In this document: in pieces, positions 24,575 through 35,573 of the stretch | How the letters are laid out: each line of letters begins with the position of its first letter | Numbering within the stretch: the stretch's first letter is position 1 | Made by a program: the position numbers and the translations under genes | Assembly (NCBI GenBank): GCA_037074705.1 | Contig: CM073590.1 | Coordinates: forward strand, 139,829,600-139,893,599 | DNA: 64,000 nt | Direction of reading: 5' to 3' | DNA from: Zhengitettix transpicula | Taxonomy: Eukaryota > Arthropoda > Insecta > Orthoptera > Tetrigidae | The notes under the pieces: model-generated | The model's input: the letters and a program-made list of their open reading frames with translations, nothing else | Told to the model about the DNA's origin: nothing | Database searches by the model: none

Positions 24575-24735
24575 TTTAAACTTTATTCCAATCTTCTAAA
24601 TTGTGTATTATGACAACATTGTCATTTAAAGTTTTGTAGTAGTTCGTCAGTTCTTTTAATCCACTTTCAAGACCACGTTTAGTTAGACCAATGTAACAAA
24701 CACTTTCCTGAATTATGTTAACCTCAATTAATTTC
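24575..24735 (-). pseudogene. Penelope-like element GIY-YIG endonuclease remnant
   Basis: The minus frame reads IIQESVCYIGLTKRGLESG then LKELTNYYKTLNDN and VVIIHNLEDWNKV. CYIG-TKR-L--R-KEH is the signature around the YIG part of the GIY-YIG domain in Penelope-like elements; here CYIGLTKRGL (about 24670-24699) and KEL are kept. The later HNLEDWNKV fits the H-F-W segment further on. The plus-strand copy at 34540-34860 has the same block as CYIGQTKRSL. The fragment is short, and no terminus was identified next to it. Confidence 0.55.
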
Positions 24736-26100
24736 ATGACGTTGTTGTTTTTCTTTTTTAATTGTGTTATTACCTATAATTATAATTTTAAGTTTAATAT
24801 TGGTTTTAAAAATTGGGCATAAAATTAAAATTTGATAACCTTTTTAAATTTTTTACTTATTTTACCAAAATATAGTAGTATCATAAATTGTTCAAGTAAT
24901 TTTTAGTTTCATTACTTTTATTTTAATTAGTTTTCCTCTTTTTAAATTTCGTATTATATTTACGGTTATTAATTATTATCCTTAGTTTGTTAATTTATCT
25001 TAGGAGCGGTTTTCGTGTTATAACGCTAAAGTTCGTGTTATATCGACCGCGATTGATATTAAGTCGCTGTATGGAAAAATATTATATCCATTTTGGGTTA
25101 AATGAGTTTATATTAGTCACTATTGAATAATTCAACATTGGATGAGGCAGAAAATATGTGAAATATTTTAATTGAAACGTAATAATAAAAGGAAGCCATA
25201 TATTCTATTCTACAAAAGTGACCTACAGGTAAAAATTAACACTCTATGGCCGCTCCACAACACTTATACTGATGTAAACCATTTTAATCTAATACTGAGC
25301 CACTTTCAAATATTTGTTTTTCTCAACAATACAAACCAGTCCAATATAACGAGGTATGACCGCGTCCACTGTTATCACCCCGCTAGGGTTTGCGACCCCA
25401 GCATTGGGGGTCCCAAAGCAAGTCAATAGACACTTTGCCTCGTAGCCACATATTTCCTTCGTTCTTCTTTGTATTACCACCCTCCGTCACTACAGAGGAA
25501 CCCTCGTGCAATCTCTGCTTTATTGACCGACCACGGAATTGGGCGTCAGCAGTCTTCGAGTCAACAATTGAAACTATTTACATCCAAATATTCTGTGATT
25601 TAAGTATCGCATATTTCTATTTATTAATTTAATAACAAATTAATATATTACATGATATATATATAACTTTAATGGACATAAAGTTCAAACAAATATATTT
25701 GCAGTATTTATAAACATGAAGGTACTTAACTTCTTAGTGTACATATTTGGATTTCATTGGACAAAATAAGCTTGAGTCAATGCTTAGGAACTGAAAACAG
25801 AAAACAGACATCACTGATTACACATATATTTAAAAAAATATTTTGTAAGAGCAATATATTGCAAAAAAGTCTTTCATTGATGGGAGTACGTCCTTGTGAA
25901 CAAAGAATTTGGTTAAATACGGGGAAGTTACGCGTGTTGCCTAATAGTGTTACTGTAGTGAATATATCATACTTCTTTTAAAAAGCCTTTCGCCGTTTCC
26001 GTGCATTGACTAAACAGTTAGAATTTTAAATATTATAATTGAAATGTAATACGTCAAAGACAAAAGTAAACTAATTGTATAAATAAATTGCCAAGTTACA
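24736..26100. other. Spacer with a GC-richer patch
   Basis: AT-rich. A GC-richer patch at 25350-25560 contains short unrecognised open frames on both strands. Nothing is assigned. Confidence 0.45.
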
Positions 26101-26236
26101 GAAAAAATGAAGTCATAATATGAATATCACACAAAGTTTCTGCAACCCTTGTTGCTTTCGTCAGGTGATTGAACGCGCAAGGAACAAGGATTACAGAAAC
26201 GTTGTGTTGTATTTATGTTATCACTTCATTTTAACT
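26101..26236. repeat. Palindromic pair of Penelope-type termini
   Basis: The two halves are inverted. On the minus strand the left half reads CACCTGACGAAAGCAAC, then AAGGGTTGCAGAAAC and TTTGTGTGATATTCATATTA. On the plus strand the right half reads GGAACAAGGATTACAGAAAC, then GTTGTGTTGTATTTATGTTA. Both run on to ATGACTTCATTT or ATCACTTCATTT. The left half contains CTGACGA (26158-26164), a 5-bp perfect stem GCAAC/GTTGC and GAAAC (26136-26140), which is a hammerhead-type core. The right half has lost its CTGANGA. The same sequence occurs at 34262, 37866, 40395, 40906 and 46290. Confidence 0.85.
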
Positions 26237-29176
26237 GTTATTTGACTAATCATTTGTAAAATTTAAATATTATACTATACTTAAACCAACGGAGAATTTA
26301 AATTAAAAACACATATTAGACATTCAAACAGTGTATTCCTCATAAAAAGGAATTAGTAGACACTTAAATATTAAGTGAACATCTTACGGTAGAAATATTT
26401 GAAAAAAAACACAATTCAATCGTCAATTAATCCATTTTGATTCAATTCTTCAAATTAACAAACAGAAGCTTTCGACCTGTGGGCTATTTTAATCTGCTAA
26501 GTTTTATAAACTACAAATACAATTATATCCACATTTGTTATTACATAAAGACTGATAAAGAATCGTGAGTACATATACTGTAATTACATTTTATTAAAAT
26601 ATTTTATAATTAGATTTACAGGTATATAATTATACGATTCCTTATTAAGCTTTTTATGTAATAACATATGCGGATATAATTTTTTAAAACATTAAAGAAG
26701 AATATGGATTACAAGCCAAAAAATTCTGTTTGTTAATTTGGCGAATTCAATAAAAATTGATTAGTTGACATCGTAATTGTTTTTTTCAAATATTACAAAG
26801 TCTATTAGATAAACTAGATTTATCTTATTTTGGTTTTAAAACAAAGGGTTTTATTCACATATTAAAGATATACAGATTAATTTTCTACTGCAGGTTCAGA
26901 TATTAATTTCATTACTTCACTCATATTATTTGTTTGATAAAATATTTATACATAAATTTAATAAATCTAGTGTATCAGGTTATTATATATTAATTTTACA
27001 ATTATATATTAATTTTACACCTTCAAAATCTTAAAACGACAGTAAAAAATATTCAGTGAAAGTGTGGAATACATTATTTTACTTCAATAATAGGCTTAAA
27101 TTGAAATATATGGACCGAAGAATAGGTTCAAAGCAAAGAGTGAAACAGAACTATTAGTCAGTAATGCACAATTACACATGTAAATTAAAATTAATTAGAG
27201 CACTTTATGTCAGTGCGAAATTTTGTGTAATGCATATTTAGTGAAAAATTAATTTGATTCTCATAAAAGAGTTTAAAGCGATTAATTATAATTAATATTT
27301 GTCGCTGCAGAGGCCCAGTAATTAACAAACTCAATATTTCCATGTTTATGGGATGGCTTCAACGATACTCCTAAAAAGTTGTCATTCATTTACACTACAG
27401 GCTTTATTTCGAAAAGTAGGTTCAAAATGTTTCAAAAAATGAATGCTTTAAGTAATGTGCTTTTGAAAATCTCATAAAGTATGAAATTAAACCATTTTTT
27501 CTACAAATTAAGAAAACCGTTATTGAATTTTAGATTTTATTAAGTATCAATTTGTAAGGATATATTCTGTAACAGTATGAAAAGCGTAAAAAAATTTTTG
27601 TTTCCATAGAAAACGAGGCGACCCCAATAAGCAACGAAATGTGAACTGTTTTCCGTCATACAGAAATATATTCAGAAATACATTTATTCAGGCACTCGTG
27701 AATACAGCTGTCGAAATTTATTTGTAGAATGGAGTCTATTAACGCTTAGTAGTGGTTCTGAATTCAGAGCTGCTGAGATTCAGGGTGCCATTCAATTATC
27801 AGCTTTCCCAGTTCCTCGGTTAATTATGTCGGGATCCGTTAGCGGTGTAATACCAGTAAATATGCAATCACATAATAAACCAGTGTGACCAAAACCGAGA
27901 ACGTCGATCAAGGTTGGAGGCATTCTAAAACAGATTAAAGCCACATACAGACTAAAATATAAGTATACAATTTTGTTCTTCTTATTTACTTCAGGACACT
28001 TCCGTCATAAAGAAGTGCATTTTCTTGCCCTATATTAACAATTATTTTAAGAATCATAAGAAGCCTATAATTATTCATTTCAATCGTCGAAGGATGATTA
28101 TTGAAACATAAAGATACTAAAAAAATTTTATACAATAATTATAATTAAAGAATGTTAAAGCAAGGAAACTACATTGGAGCTTCAAAAAAAACGGGATTAT
28201 ATTTTCTTTGCGCATAACATAAATTAATAATGATTTTAATAAGAGTTTTATTTCATTATGAGAAAATCCACATATTTCTAAAACTAATTAACAAATTCGA
28301 ACTATCTGTACGAATTAAAACACAGTTATAAACAAAATTGACTTTCTATGATTTCTTTGGTAGGATTCTTCTATAAATATGTTTTCTAGGATCGAGAAAT
28401 GGCATTTCTTTCTCAAAAACAAAAATTTTATTTTCTGAAGATACTTTCACCAGGAAATAACACGAAGGAATGTACTTATGCTATTACAATCAATTAGATA
28501 CGTAAATTTTGGTTGCAGGTTATTTGAGGAAACTTTATGTGGAATATTTTGCAACATACATTTGGTCTTTTATAATTTGAAGACGTCCAAATATAAGTTT
28601 AAAATATATTCTAGAAAAAAATAACTAGTTCTTTGATGTCGATAAGCAACCTGTAGCGTCGAATATGAACTCAAATCGCATCCTAAACAAAAAAAGAGTA
28701 GTTTTAATCTTGGAGAGGATCTGGGAGAAAATACGATCATCAGAAATTAAACATATGAGCCTTCCTTGAATTTTGGACTGTGGGCTTCTGGAATAGTTTG
28801 GATTCTAGAGCTGCGTTGCTGCACATCGTGGAATATCATCGGACGACTCCACAGAGCACAAGGTGATTACGCTGTGTATGCCTAATATCGTAATTTTCCT
28901 ATATAAATGTGAATAAAGAACACTAAACGTAGGAATTATTTTAAAGTCATTAATAAAAATAACAAAATAAGATAAATTTTAGCCGCAATGAAGAAGTGTG
29001 ACGCGTGCGTCATCAAAATTAATATTTCGTAAAACCAACAGTTGACGTCATCAGGACTAATAAAGTAACCATATTCGAATTTGAGGGGAATTCAAACACA
29101 GCATTGCGTATCCCTATTGAAAGTAATTTTTAAATGATTAATAAGTCCAAAACACTTAGAAATTATATTTCAATTT
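26237..29176. other. Long AT-rich stretch
   Basis: No coding frame or element is recognised. A short direct repeat (ATTATATATTAATTTTAC, twice) lies at about 26981-27018. Patches at 27600-27860 and 28760-28870 are slightly GC-richer. Confidence 0.55.
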
Positions 29177-29214
29177 GACAACATGTTTCAGTCCACATGC
29201 GGACACTCATCAGG
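29177..29214 (-). ncRNA. Hammerhead-like motif with complete core
   Basis: On the minus strand CTGATGA (29207-29213) is followed by a 4-bp perfect helix II, GTCC (29201-29204) against GGAC (29191-29194). Then come GAAAC (29185-29189), a five-base ATGTT loop and GTC (29177-29179). This is the order CUGANGA, helix II, GAAAC, very short helix III, GUC of a minimal type I hammerhead, the form reported from Penelope-like elements. The DNA before CTGATGA (TTGTAAAC) and after GTC (AAATTGAAAT) does not pair as helix I, so activity is doubtful. No coding part of an element was found nearby. Confidence 0.5.
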
Positions 29215-30896
29215 TTTACAATAAAGATATTAATTGCTTCGGGTGATGAAAACTTTGAATGCTACTAATTGAGAACAATGTATTGAATTGAGCTGGTGCA
29301 AATATTTGTACAGTTAAAGTAACTCCCGTCAGATTTTAAAAAAAATCCTTTAAATTAAGTATTTCTTTTAAAGCGATTTTTTTATCATTCTTACATATAC
29401 AATTTTTGTACACGTTATCATTGAAATAATATTACGTGTTACAGTATGATGGACACGTGAAAGTTCTGCGCTGTTTCTAATAAGTAACTCAACGAAAATA
29501 AAGCAGCAAGGGAGATTTTTTTTTATATTTGGAGAAGGCACGTCTTCCTTTATGAATCCTGGGCGGACCTCTTCCCGTCCATTTCTCCCGGATCCCAGTT
29601 GTCAGGAGGATTTAGCAGGAGATGAGACAAGACTGCCGGGAGTTTGGGCGTCAAGAACATCCGAGGGGGTCAGAGCGTCTGCGACGCACTAATCACATTA
29701 AAACTTTAATGTGTCTTGTATCAACTCAATTATTTTTTAGAAAACCTTTACTGAAGAATTAGCAATAAAATTAAATTATTTTTAGTGTTGTATCTGAGCA
29801 GTTAAATTTAGACTTAAGTAATTTTAATTTTAGGCAGCGATAGAAATATTTTTTCAAGAAATGAATCAAAGTAAAAATTTATCGATCATTAAACAATGGT
29901 TTATAGTTTCGTTGTTAAAATTAAAATGAATTAATTTCTCCAAATCAATTTATCGACTGTAAAAGTTCAATTATCATCTGGATCATTCTTTTTGGATATT
30001 TTACATATAGAGCTTGTAATTTAAATCATAAAATATAATTTTACCTTATCTAACGAATATTTTACTGTTTGTATTGACCATTGTGAATTTTTAAAACTAA
30101 AATACAACTTTTCGATTCCAGACTTGCATAGATAGTATAGTTTCTAATTCAAATTGAATGAATCATCCTTTAATTGGTTCAGTTATTTGAGTGGTGTGTC
30201 CCTACAGAATACAGTGCTAATTCAGTTTTAATTAATTGTTGCGGTCATCAAACTTCGGCAGAACTGATATTTATTTCAATTATAAAGTAATAACTTCATA
30301 ATTAATATTCATCAAGCTTTCAAGATTAGCTCTCGTACATTACTGATATTTTAATTGTTGCCAATGTATTGTCAATCTGAATAAAAATGCCTCTATTGCA
30401 GTATCTCCTCCGAACCGCTAAGGTTATATCCTGTATACAGTAATTATATACTTCATTTCCAGAATTTCTGAAGTTTAACCGTTCAAGTCACTCGGAGATT
30501 GAGCGGAGCTTGCCTTCGTTTCATTAAGCTGAGTGTGTGAAGTATAGTGTCCTATTAATCAAACTACATTGAAAGGATATAAACTTAAACGAATTAAGAA
30601 CAGTTATCCTTGAATAAATATCTGAAATTGTTATTTTGTAACGACATTGATCAGTATGGATGGTTAACTTTATTCTCATGCACATTCAGAACTAATCGAC
30701 GCTCTCTTGTTCAAGGAGAAATATAGTGTAATTCTTACTTTCAATGTTTAACCAGAAGCCCCTCACTTAGGCGCAAAATTAGGATGTTCTTAATTTAATG
30801 AGAATATTAATACTTAAAAAATTTTAGAATTGGAAGTAAACTTTATAGAAATTTTATTTAGAATGATGTAAAAAAATTGTTTTTTAATAAATAGTT
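29215..30896. other. AT-rich spacer
   Basis: Mostly AT-rich. A GC-richer patch at 29540-29700 has no recognised content. Confidence 0.5.
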
Positions 30897-31372
30897 TTGC
30901 GTTATTTAATTTATATTTATAAAACTCTTGTAAGACAAGTTCTTATGTATGCCTCAGAAACATGGCCCCTGACGGAAACCGACGCAAGGCTGATGGATGG
31001 ATTCGAGAGGAGAGTTCTTAGAAGGATAATCGGCCCTGTGTGCGATAAGGGACAATGGAGGAAAAGGTACAATACAGAATTGTATACTATATACGCTGAT
31101 GCTCTAATAACAAAAATCATAGGATCAGGAAGGATAAGATGGGTAGACCATGTAGCACGAATGAAGGAGTCTGAGGTGGCAAAGAAGATTCTACTTGAAA
31201 CCCCAGGAGGACAAAGAGAACGAGGTAAACCCCGAAGAAGATGGTTGAACGGAGTGGAGGAGGATCTACGGAAGCTGAGATGTAGAAATTGGAAGAGCAC
31301 AGCATATGATCGTGAAGGATGGAAGAAGCCTGTAGCGCCATGGGAGAAGAAGAAGAAGATAAGATTCAATTA
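30897..31372 (+). pseudogene. 5'-truncated LINE: reverse transcriptase C-terminus
   Basis: An uninterrupted frame of 158 codons carries LYKTLVRQVLMYASETWPL in slightly changed form, then FERRVLRRIIGPVCDKGQWR, RYNTELYTIYADALI, GRIRWVDHVARMKESEVAKK and GQRERGKPRRRWLNGVEED. It ends in the CRNWKSTAYDREGWK tail. This is the invariant C-terminal segment (about 150 residues) of a widespread group of insect non-LTR reverse transcriptases. The Met shown is incidental, since the copy simply begins inside the domain near 30900. It ends in a GAAGAAGAAGAAGATAAGAT tail at about 31349, consistent with a simple-repeat 3' end. The open frame suggests it is younger than the LINE at 19160-21330. Confidence 0.9.
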
Positions 31373-31709
31373 GAAAATATATATATAATGAAGTTGGGCG
31401 CCAAGAAATTATGTATATTTAAAGAGCATAAAAATATAGCCACGAGATTCTTAAACGTAGGGTATTTGAGAGCTTGGTGGCTACATCTGAGCAGTGGCAA
31501 CAAAGTAATATCTGTAAATGAGCGGAATGCAACAAGAAAACTATGTAACGCGGCGAACTTTCTGTGTTACGAGCGGTAAGCTCCTGGTTCAAGTCCTTAC
31601 TTTCAGCTTCCAGCCTGCTATTCCACCAAAACCCCACAATTACAAACTAATTTTAACCACCAAACAGAAACTCACTCAATTTATAGCGATGTGATGGTGT
31701 GTGTAAATA
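31373..31709. other. Spacer with a weak B-box-like word
   Basis: GGTTCAAGTCC at about 31591 fits the tRNA B-box consensus, but no A box is seen upstream, so no SINE or tRNA is called. Confidence 0.4.
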
Positions 31710-32050
31710 AGCTACGCATAGGATGTTCCATGGTGTTGCCACTCCCATCTTATGTCATAGGAAGGGACTAAAAAAGAGTTACCTCGGGCTGCCGATCTGT
31801 AGTTTAAGAGTCCAACCTGCCAATTTCGCGTATAAGTAATGCAGGGAAAACCTTAGAAAACCATGTATCAGGTAGGTCGGGCAATTAGAGCTTGTTCCAC
31901 GTCCTCCCGTAAACAGATGTTTGGTTTGCTGTGGGGACGCAGCATTCACAACTCCATGCCTTTACCAAAGTGAAGGGAAGATGTCCGACTGGGCCAACAG
32001 GACAACTCTTGCCGTACGCCCAGAGTGTCACGGCTTATGGGGGAATTTCC
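31710..32050 (+). repeat. Dispersed repeat family A, diverged copy
   Basis: Shares with the 61572 copy, in order: GCCACTCCCATCTTATGTCA, TAGGAAGGGA, AATGCAGGGAAAACC, ATCAGGTAGGTCGGGCA, TTGCTGTGGGGACGCAGCAT and GACAACTCTTGCCGTA. It is more diverged than the other copies and has an internal deletion. It includes the 3' half of the family, which the 38225 copy lacks. Confidence 0.9.
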
Positions 32051-32564
32051 AAGAACGTAGTTAATTCTGTTAACCCAGTTCAATTTTTCAAAAGCTCGTA
32101 ATCTTCCATCAATCTCCTAAAAATCCACTCTCTTTAAAGATGTACAACAATTAGAGTTCTTACTCTCTAATCCGAGTTTTGCGTCACCGGCTTTTGTGCA
32201 GCCAGGTTTACCACCTGGTGGAGGCAACACCTTACTATAGTGCCCGCTATGGACTAAGTGACCAAGCTGTCACAGCCTCTAATGAATAGGTCGTAAAACT
32301 TTTCGAAATTCCCAACAGCAAATTTGTCCGTGATGTGAATAAAACCACAGCCTGCATATTTAAATAAATCAATCTATATATATAGTGTAATAATCAACTT
32401 AGTTATCGATTAATTTTTCCCCACGTTGTGGTAGCCATTTATCTAATGATCATTAAGTTAGGGATAATTAAAATAATTAATAAATTATCAAAATTTAGGT
32501 TAATTAAAAGAAAAGATTATCAAAAATTAACAAATAAAATAATATTCACTTGTGCCTTCCAAAA
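32051..32564. other. Spacer
   Basis: The first 250 bp are mixed and may be old repeat; the rest is AT-rich. Nothing is recognised. Confidence 0.45.
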
Positions 32565-33425
32565 TTAAAACGAATACAATAAAATGAAGATCTCTTCTCT
32601 CAGGGTCACAACTGGGTTTGATAATTAACAGAAAAGTGATTTTAAAACTGATTAACAATTCAAACATAAAAATTCACCTAAAATAATATGACGATAAATG
32701 AAATGAAAGAAACCTAAAGGTAAAGAAACTGAACTAAATCTGACTATTACCTTTTTAATTATTGTTTACAAGTTTATATAGGTTCGTTACTCGCGTATTG
32801 TCCGTCTGGTACAAGCTCTTTCTTTCGTAGCTTCAACACTTCAATAAAAATGCAAATTTTTACACTGATTCTAACATCCTTGCAGATTTTACACACACAT
32901 GGTCGAAGTTCACGTCCTCAGCTATCAGGAACCTCGGTTGTTGTCTCCCCTTTCTGATCAGCTAGCCTTTGCCGGATCCCTCAATGCGAAGATTGTTCAA
33001 TTTGTGAAGCAAACTCCTGCTTCCATACAAGAACTCATGATTTGTAGTTTATGTTTGCAGACTTTACTTATCATATGCAGAGTCCAGACTTTAACTACTT
33101 TCTTCTCGTCGCAGATTTTAGGCTTTTTTTCCTCCTTGCTCGACCCAGGCTCAGTCCAGAACCTTACTGTTTTTATTTCTCTTCGTGGACCGAACTGTCA
33201 CGTATCTCGGCGAAGACATTTTTTTACTGTTTCATCCTCTCTCGACCCACGCTCCGTACTGACTGAATTTTCCCCGCGCACGCATTCTCCATTTCGGCTT
33301 TCAGCAAAGGAAAAGAACTCGCTTCCATTGTTGACTTTGATAGCTCATACCGCTACAATTCAATTTATTCGCTACAATTCAAATTATACCTAATTTATTT
33401 AATCGCCTAATTAATTATTGCCACA
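32565..33425 (-). mobile_element. LTR-like dispersed repeat, copy 1
   Basis: Shares ordered landmarks with 42570-43425: CTGGGTTTGATAAT (near 32612), TTTTACACTGATTCTAA (near 32856), a CAAAGGAA-AGA-CT-GC-TCCATTGT block (near 33306) and CCTAATTAATT (near 33406). Read on the minus strand it has a TATA-like CCTATATAAAC word (plus GTTTATATAGG near 32771) and ends with TATCAAACCCAGTTGTGACC. That architecture resembles a solo LTR, but no gag or pol frame is present. The plus-strand open frame 32899-33393 (164 codons) is inside the repeat and looks accidental. Confidence 0.5.
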
Positions 33426-33439
33426 ATATATATATATAT

Positions 33440-33665
33440 CCCCAGACCTACCTGAAGAAGGTTTTTTAGGGTTTGTCCAGCATCACTTTTAGGCAAATGC
33501 CTGGTAGTATATTTAAACCACACACCGGGGTCCCTAGGTAACCATTGACTACCTTCCTCTACCCTTCCGCATACCCCCTTTCAAATTCCCTGCTATTAAA
33601 AGAGGGTTGCCACCACGTAGATTACTCTAAAAACAAATTAACTAAACCAGAAACATTTGTGTCAC
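33440..33665 (-). repeat. Dispersed repeat family A, 5' half
   Basis: In reverse orientation it holds GTAATCTACGTGGTGGCAAC, CCTCTTTTAATAGC, GGAATTTGAAAGGGGGTATG, CGGAAGGGTAGAGGAAGGTA and GCATTTGCCTAAAAGTGATG. These match the first 230 bp of the 38225 copy. It directly abuts the LTR-like repeat at 32565-33425. Confidence 0.9.
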
Positions 33666-34261
33666 CCTTAAGGTACTGCGTGCATTCTTATCTCTTTTAA
33701 ATTACCGGGATGATTTTTAACATAATTACTGGGTATATATATCATTCACATATGCACCGGGATTTTTTAGACTCTCTTTGACTACCGTACTTCTGTGACG
33801 ACTCGGCAGAACTTTTGACTGGGGGAAGTTACCCTAACTCATCATCCCTGTTAATTTTATCGGCATTGGTCCGGGTCGGAGTGTGCTCAAGAGGTAAAAT
33901 AAAGTGACGGTCTATATGTCACAAACAAGTTGGGACCGTCGAATTAATTAATTTTACTGACGGAATATAAATAAATACCATGGGAACAACAGTCAGAAAG
34001 TTAGTATTATCTAAATGTAAAGAACCGCCTCTTGGATATTTTTCATACATGTACAACAATTTAGATTGTCAAAACTTTACACTAATTTTTCATATAAAAA
34101 TGGAAAATGATTTAACTGTGTACGTGAACTGGAACTATTATCAGTCCTCGAAAAGGATTCAACTCATCAACGACTTGGTGGAAGGTGGAAAACAATAATT
34201 TTGGATTTTAAAAGAGGAGTTTGAACATTGGAATAAATGACGAATTTATTTTGATAAATTT
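33666..34261. other. Spacer
   Basis: A GC-richer part at 33750-33930 followed by AT-rich DNA. The plus open frame 33980-34198 (72 codons) matches nothing I know. Confidence 0.45.
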
Positions 34262-35085
34262 ACGTCTGATTGAAAATAATGAATAATAAAGATAGACAAT
34301 ACAGACAAGAAGGTAATATAAATACCATACAACGTTTCTGGGATCATTGTGCCTTTCGTCAGGTGCTAAGAATAGCCTAGAGAAACACAACTCACTGGTC
34401 AGTTGACAACACTCTCGTACTCCTTTATTACAAATTTCTGCATTACAAATTTGTCCAAATTTTCTAAGAATATCAAATATCCATCATTTACAGATCCACT
34501 AATACCCTTTCATACTTGATAAAAAAAACTACAAGGACCCACTTGACACCTACAGCAAACATTGTGTTGTTTACAAAATCTCTTGCTCTAATTGTAATTC
34601 CTGCTACATTGGGCAAACAAAACGTTCCCTTAATACACGTATCAAAGAGCACATATCAAACTTCCTATTGATAAACAATCTGTAGTATCCAAACATATAA
34701 TCAATTCTAAACATACATTTGATTGACAATATGCTAAGATTTTAGACATTGACACCAGGTACAATTCCTGACTCATTTCAGAGATGCTTTACATTAAATC
34801 AAACATCGCTGCTATTAATGTACAAACAGACACTATGAAACTCAATAATTGCTATGATCCCTTATTATTTCTCTAAACCTGCTGTTTTCCCATTGTCGTT
34901 GCTCCATTTTTGTTACGCTAACCCTTCGGCTCTTCCATTGTTGTTGCGTTTCCGTCGCTTTTGAGTATTGTCATCTGACCAGATCAGTTGTGTTTCTCTA
35001 GGCTCTTCTTAGCACCTGAAGAAACGGACAAGGATCCTTTTTTGTCTGTATTGGCTATCTTTCTTATTCAATTTGATAAGATACT
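34262..35085 (+). mobile_element. Penelope-like element fragment with inverted termini
   Basis: The left terminus (34262-34405, inverted) and right terminus (about 34960-35085) are reverse complements. The shared outer words on the right are GTCTGTATTGGCTATCTTTC and, further in, GTTGTGTTTCTCTAGGCT and CTTAGCACCTGA. Between them lies a plus-strand GIY-YIG endonuclease remnant. Inverted or partly inverted terminal repeats flanking a GIY-YIG domain are characteristic of Penelope-like retroelements. The left terminus has CTGACGA (34356-34362) and GAAAC (34334-34338). The right has CTGAAGA (35016-35022) but has lost about 30 bp including GAAAC. The reverse transcriptase part is missing, so this is a 5'-truncated copy. 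Confidence 0.8.
34470..34870 (+). pseudogene. GIY-YIG endonuclease domain of a Penelope-like element
   Basis: The frame from about 34543 reads LDTYSKHCVVYKISC, then SNCNSCYIGQTKRSLNTRIK and EH. VVYKI stands for the GIY part and CYIG (34602-34613) for the YIG part; the Arg of TRIKEH is the conserved active-site Arg position. Further on, after stops, come VVSKHIINSKHTFD (usual H-F) and ISEMLYIKSNIAAIN, with the conserved Glu and Asn, ending LNNCYDPLL. In known elements this domain nicks the target DNA for insertion. At least three in-frame stops break the second half. The upstream reverse transcriptase is not present. Confidence 0.85.
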
Positions 35086-35378
35086 GTTACCGTAATCAAT
35101 TGTGTGATTCATTGACATTAAGGTGCATTTAATATGATTTCAGAAAACGAGAAAATATTTAAAAATTAATAAGTTAATACAATATTAAATTTCAATGCAT
35201 TTCTCAAATAATATTCTGCAGTTTTTACAAACATAAAACTTCTGATTCTCCCAGTGTCACACAGCCCGCCTCCAAACAATTAGAGTTAGTCGTTATATAA
35301 AGTCATATTAATTAGAATTGGCAGAGTGAAGGAAAGAGAAATTTCACGATGGGATTATCTCCAACCTGCATCTATGTA

Positions 35379-35406
35379 CCACTGTGATCAAAAAGGTAAG
35401 GTGAAA
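35379..35406 (+). repeat. Mariner left terminal inverted repeat
   Basis: Begins CCACTGTGATCAAAAAGG, then TAAGGTGAAA. It matches the right end except for a substitution at position 10 and a two-base indel. Confidence 0.95.
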
Positions 35407-35573
35407 TTGTCATTTAAAACTCCAGGGTATTAGGAAGGCAGATAATTTTTTTTACCTAGGTTGGTAGGACTGTCTACAATATTTTCCAAGTGTCTGTTTG
35501 TTAAAAGGTTTAATTATCTTCGAGTTTCACGTGTTTTTGTAAACAACCAAAAGTGAAGTTTTCGATTTTTGCA

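Noticed and set aside
25005..25070. GTTATAACG and GTTATATCGACCGCG words reminiscent of pogo/Tigger-type transposon ends
   Set aside because: No matching inverted end was found nearby and no transposase frame exists.
29030..29060. A further minus-strand CCTGATGA word about 160 bp from the 29177 motif, with GAAA 20 bases on
   Set aside because: The intervening bases pair over only about three positions, too weak to call.
30917..31369. Minus-strand open frame of 150 codons
   Set aside because: It is antisense to the well-supported LINE C-terminus at 30897-31372.
31580..31600. B-box-like GGTTCAAGTCC
   Set aside because: No A box upstream and no tRNA fold, so neither a tRNA nor a SINE is called.
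32899..33393. Open frame of 164 codons, the second longest in the window
   Set aside because: It lies inside an LTR-like repeat, has no motif, and the sister copy at 42570-43425 does not keep the frame.
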